Shown piece after piece: positions 14,463-15,370 of a DNA stretch of 15,370 nt (within the stretch, counting starts at the first letter, position 1; the number at the start of each line of letters is the position of its first letter). Under the pieces are notes generated by a model. That model made no database searches. It saw nothing but the letters and a program-made list of their open reading frames with translations, and was not told where the DNA came from. Both the position numbers and the translations under genes were made by a program. The DNA comes from an uncultured Flavobacteriales bacterium (GTDB lineage Bacteria > Bacteroidota > Bacteroidia > Flavobacteriales_D > Crocinitomicaceae): NCBI GenBank assembly GCA_903879765.1, contig CAIRMS010000337.1, forward strand, positions 1 to 15,370, read 5' to 3'.

Positions 14463-15370
14463 TTTAGTTTGCTGAAGTCCGAGTGCAATCATCATGGCGC
14501 ATATGCCAAAAACGGGTACAGCTGCTTTGTCTGTGTCGAGAAAGTTATTCAAGAAGGCATGAATGAAGTAGGTCGATAAGGCCATGATCATACTCAAAAC
14601 GAGAATTCTTGTTCCAGAATCTGATAATGGAATTCGATTGTATACCATGATACTCGTGTTAAAAATACTCGCTACGATTGCTAACAAGCAGAGTAATCCC
14701 GGGAATCCCATCTCAGCTAAAGCTCCAAGGTATTCACTGTGCGCATTTCCCATATCACCAAAATTGGTGGAAATAATCGTGAGATTTTCTGGTTCTTGAA
14801 ATGGTGCGTATTCAAAAGCGTAGGTTCCGGGTCCATAACCAAAAACCGGTCTCTTTTCAAACATCGCTAGTGCACAACTCCACCGATTGATGCGTTCTAA
14901 GTTAGAGGCATCAGTAGAGATATTTGCCGCACTTTGTAAACGTTCATCAAACGATTCTGTCGTATGATCTTGTTTGTTACGGGATAGTTCCATTTGAATG
15001 GAATCCCATTTAAAAAACACAACAAGTAATACAATAGTAGCGATACCGGCTAAAGGCTTCCAGTTTACTTTGTAATAGATCAGTCCAGCAATGAAGATGC
15101 ATCCAAAGACACTTAGCCATGCTGCTCTTGTGTAGGAGAAATACAAACCAGCTAAAATCAATGCAATCATGAGAATCAACACTGCCTGAATTAAAGGCGC
15201 ATGTTTTTTATAGAGATAAAGTCCAAAAACAAGTGGAACATTCAACGCAACGATGGCACCATAAATCGTGTGATCCTTGAAAAATGGAGACATAACCCAA
15301 TGACTTTCCTTTTCTCCAAATGCATACATGGCATGGTGAATAAGGGTGTATATTACGACAATGCACGTGG
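14442..15370 (-). CDS. O-antigen ligase-family membrane protein (N-terminus outside window)
   Basis: The frame remains open to the right edge without a stop, so the N-terminal part is missing. The ATG at 15329 is internal (the sequence before it, I-Y-T-L-I-H-H-A, continues a hydrophobic stretch). At least seven hydrophobic membrane segments are visible in about 309 codons. The Wzy_C/O-antigen ligase signature is present: Y-T-R-A-A-W-L after a membrane segment, then a large periplasmic loop with R-I-N-R-W-S, K-R-P-V-F-G-Y-G-P-G and N-A-H-S-E-Y-L-G (His codon near 14740). The Arg and His residues of this loop are those used by WaaL-type ligases and Wzy polymerases. It probably joins or polymerises undecaprenyl-linked glycans on the periplasmic side of the inner membrane. 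Ligase, polymerase and protein O-oligosaccharyltransferase cannot be told apart here. Confidence 0.85.
   Translation of the reverse strand, partial: TCIVVIYTLIHHAMYAFGEKESHWVMSPFFKDHTIYGAIVALNVPLVFGLYLYKKHAPLIQAVLILMIALILAGLYFSYTRAAWLSVFGCIFIAGLIYYKVNWKPLAGIATIVLLVVFFKWDSIQMELSRNKQDHTTESFDERLQSAANISTDASNLERINRWSCALAMFEKRPVFGYGPGTYAFEYAPFQEPENLTIISTNFGDMGNAHSEYLGALAEMGFPGLLCLLAIVASIFNTSIMVYNRIPLSDSGTRILVLSMIMALSTYFIHAFLNNFLDTDKAAVPVFGICAMMIALGLQQTKLATNPE

Overview
The window looks like a chromosomal segment from a member of the Bacteroidota, most likely Flavobacteriales and possibly near Fluviicola/Crocinitomicaceae. This rests on several cues. The sequence is AT-rich. Exact TAnnTTTG -7 boxes, the Bacteroidota promoter signature, lie just upstream of several genes. 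DUF4292, a Bacteroidota family, is present, and there is a giant SprA-like outer-membrane protein. The order dut, sugar-phosphate nucleotidyltransferase, TPR lipoprotein, DUF4292 lipoprotein, M23/EnvC-like protein is, as I recall it, conserved in Flavobacteriia. The genus is an inference.

Layout. (1) 1-999: a promoter region with a phased direct repeat, then an XRE-type regulator fused to a pentapeptide-repeat beta-helix (+). (2) 1006-2511: an exported protein of unknown function (-), tail-to-tail with the regulator. (3) 2640-3803: dxr of the MEP isoprenoid pathway (+), divergent from the exported protein. (4) 9012 down to 3804: a minus-strand operon serS, then a VOC/glyoxalase-fold protein, then an 1150-residue outer-membrane beta-barrel protein. 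(5) 9186-14462: a tightly packed plus-strand operon dut, nucleotidyltransferase, TPR lipoprotein, DUF4292 lipoprotein, EnvC-like degenerate LytM protein. Its last three junctions are overlapping reading frames. (6) 14442 to the right edge: an O-antigen ligase-family membrane protein (-) whose N-terminus lies outside the window.

The window is gene-dense. The longest gaps are the two divergent promoter regions, 2512-2639 and 9013-9185, so no stretch over 300 bases lacks a gene. I saw no tRNA, rRNA, CRISPR array, insertion sequence or recognisable phage or defence module. All three convergent gene pairs have essentially no spacer (6 bp, 0 bp and a 21-bp overlap).

Much of the content is core metabolism (dxr, serS, dut) mixed with cell-envelope genes. 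The right-hand operon plausibly makes envelope components: an activated sugar, two outer-membrane lipoproteins and a periplasmic activator of murein hydrolases. The flanking ligase-family gene would fit surface glycan assembly. The least ordinary items are the regulator with an exactly 20-residue-periodic beta-helix and a four-cysteine ladder, and the SprA-like outer-membrane protein co-transcribed with serS. I did not find a clear new multi-gene system.
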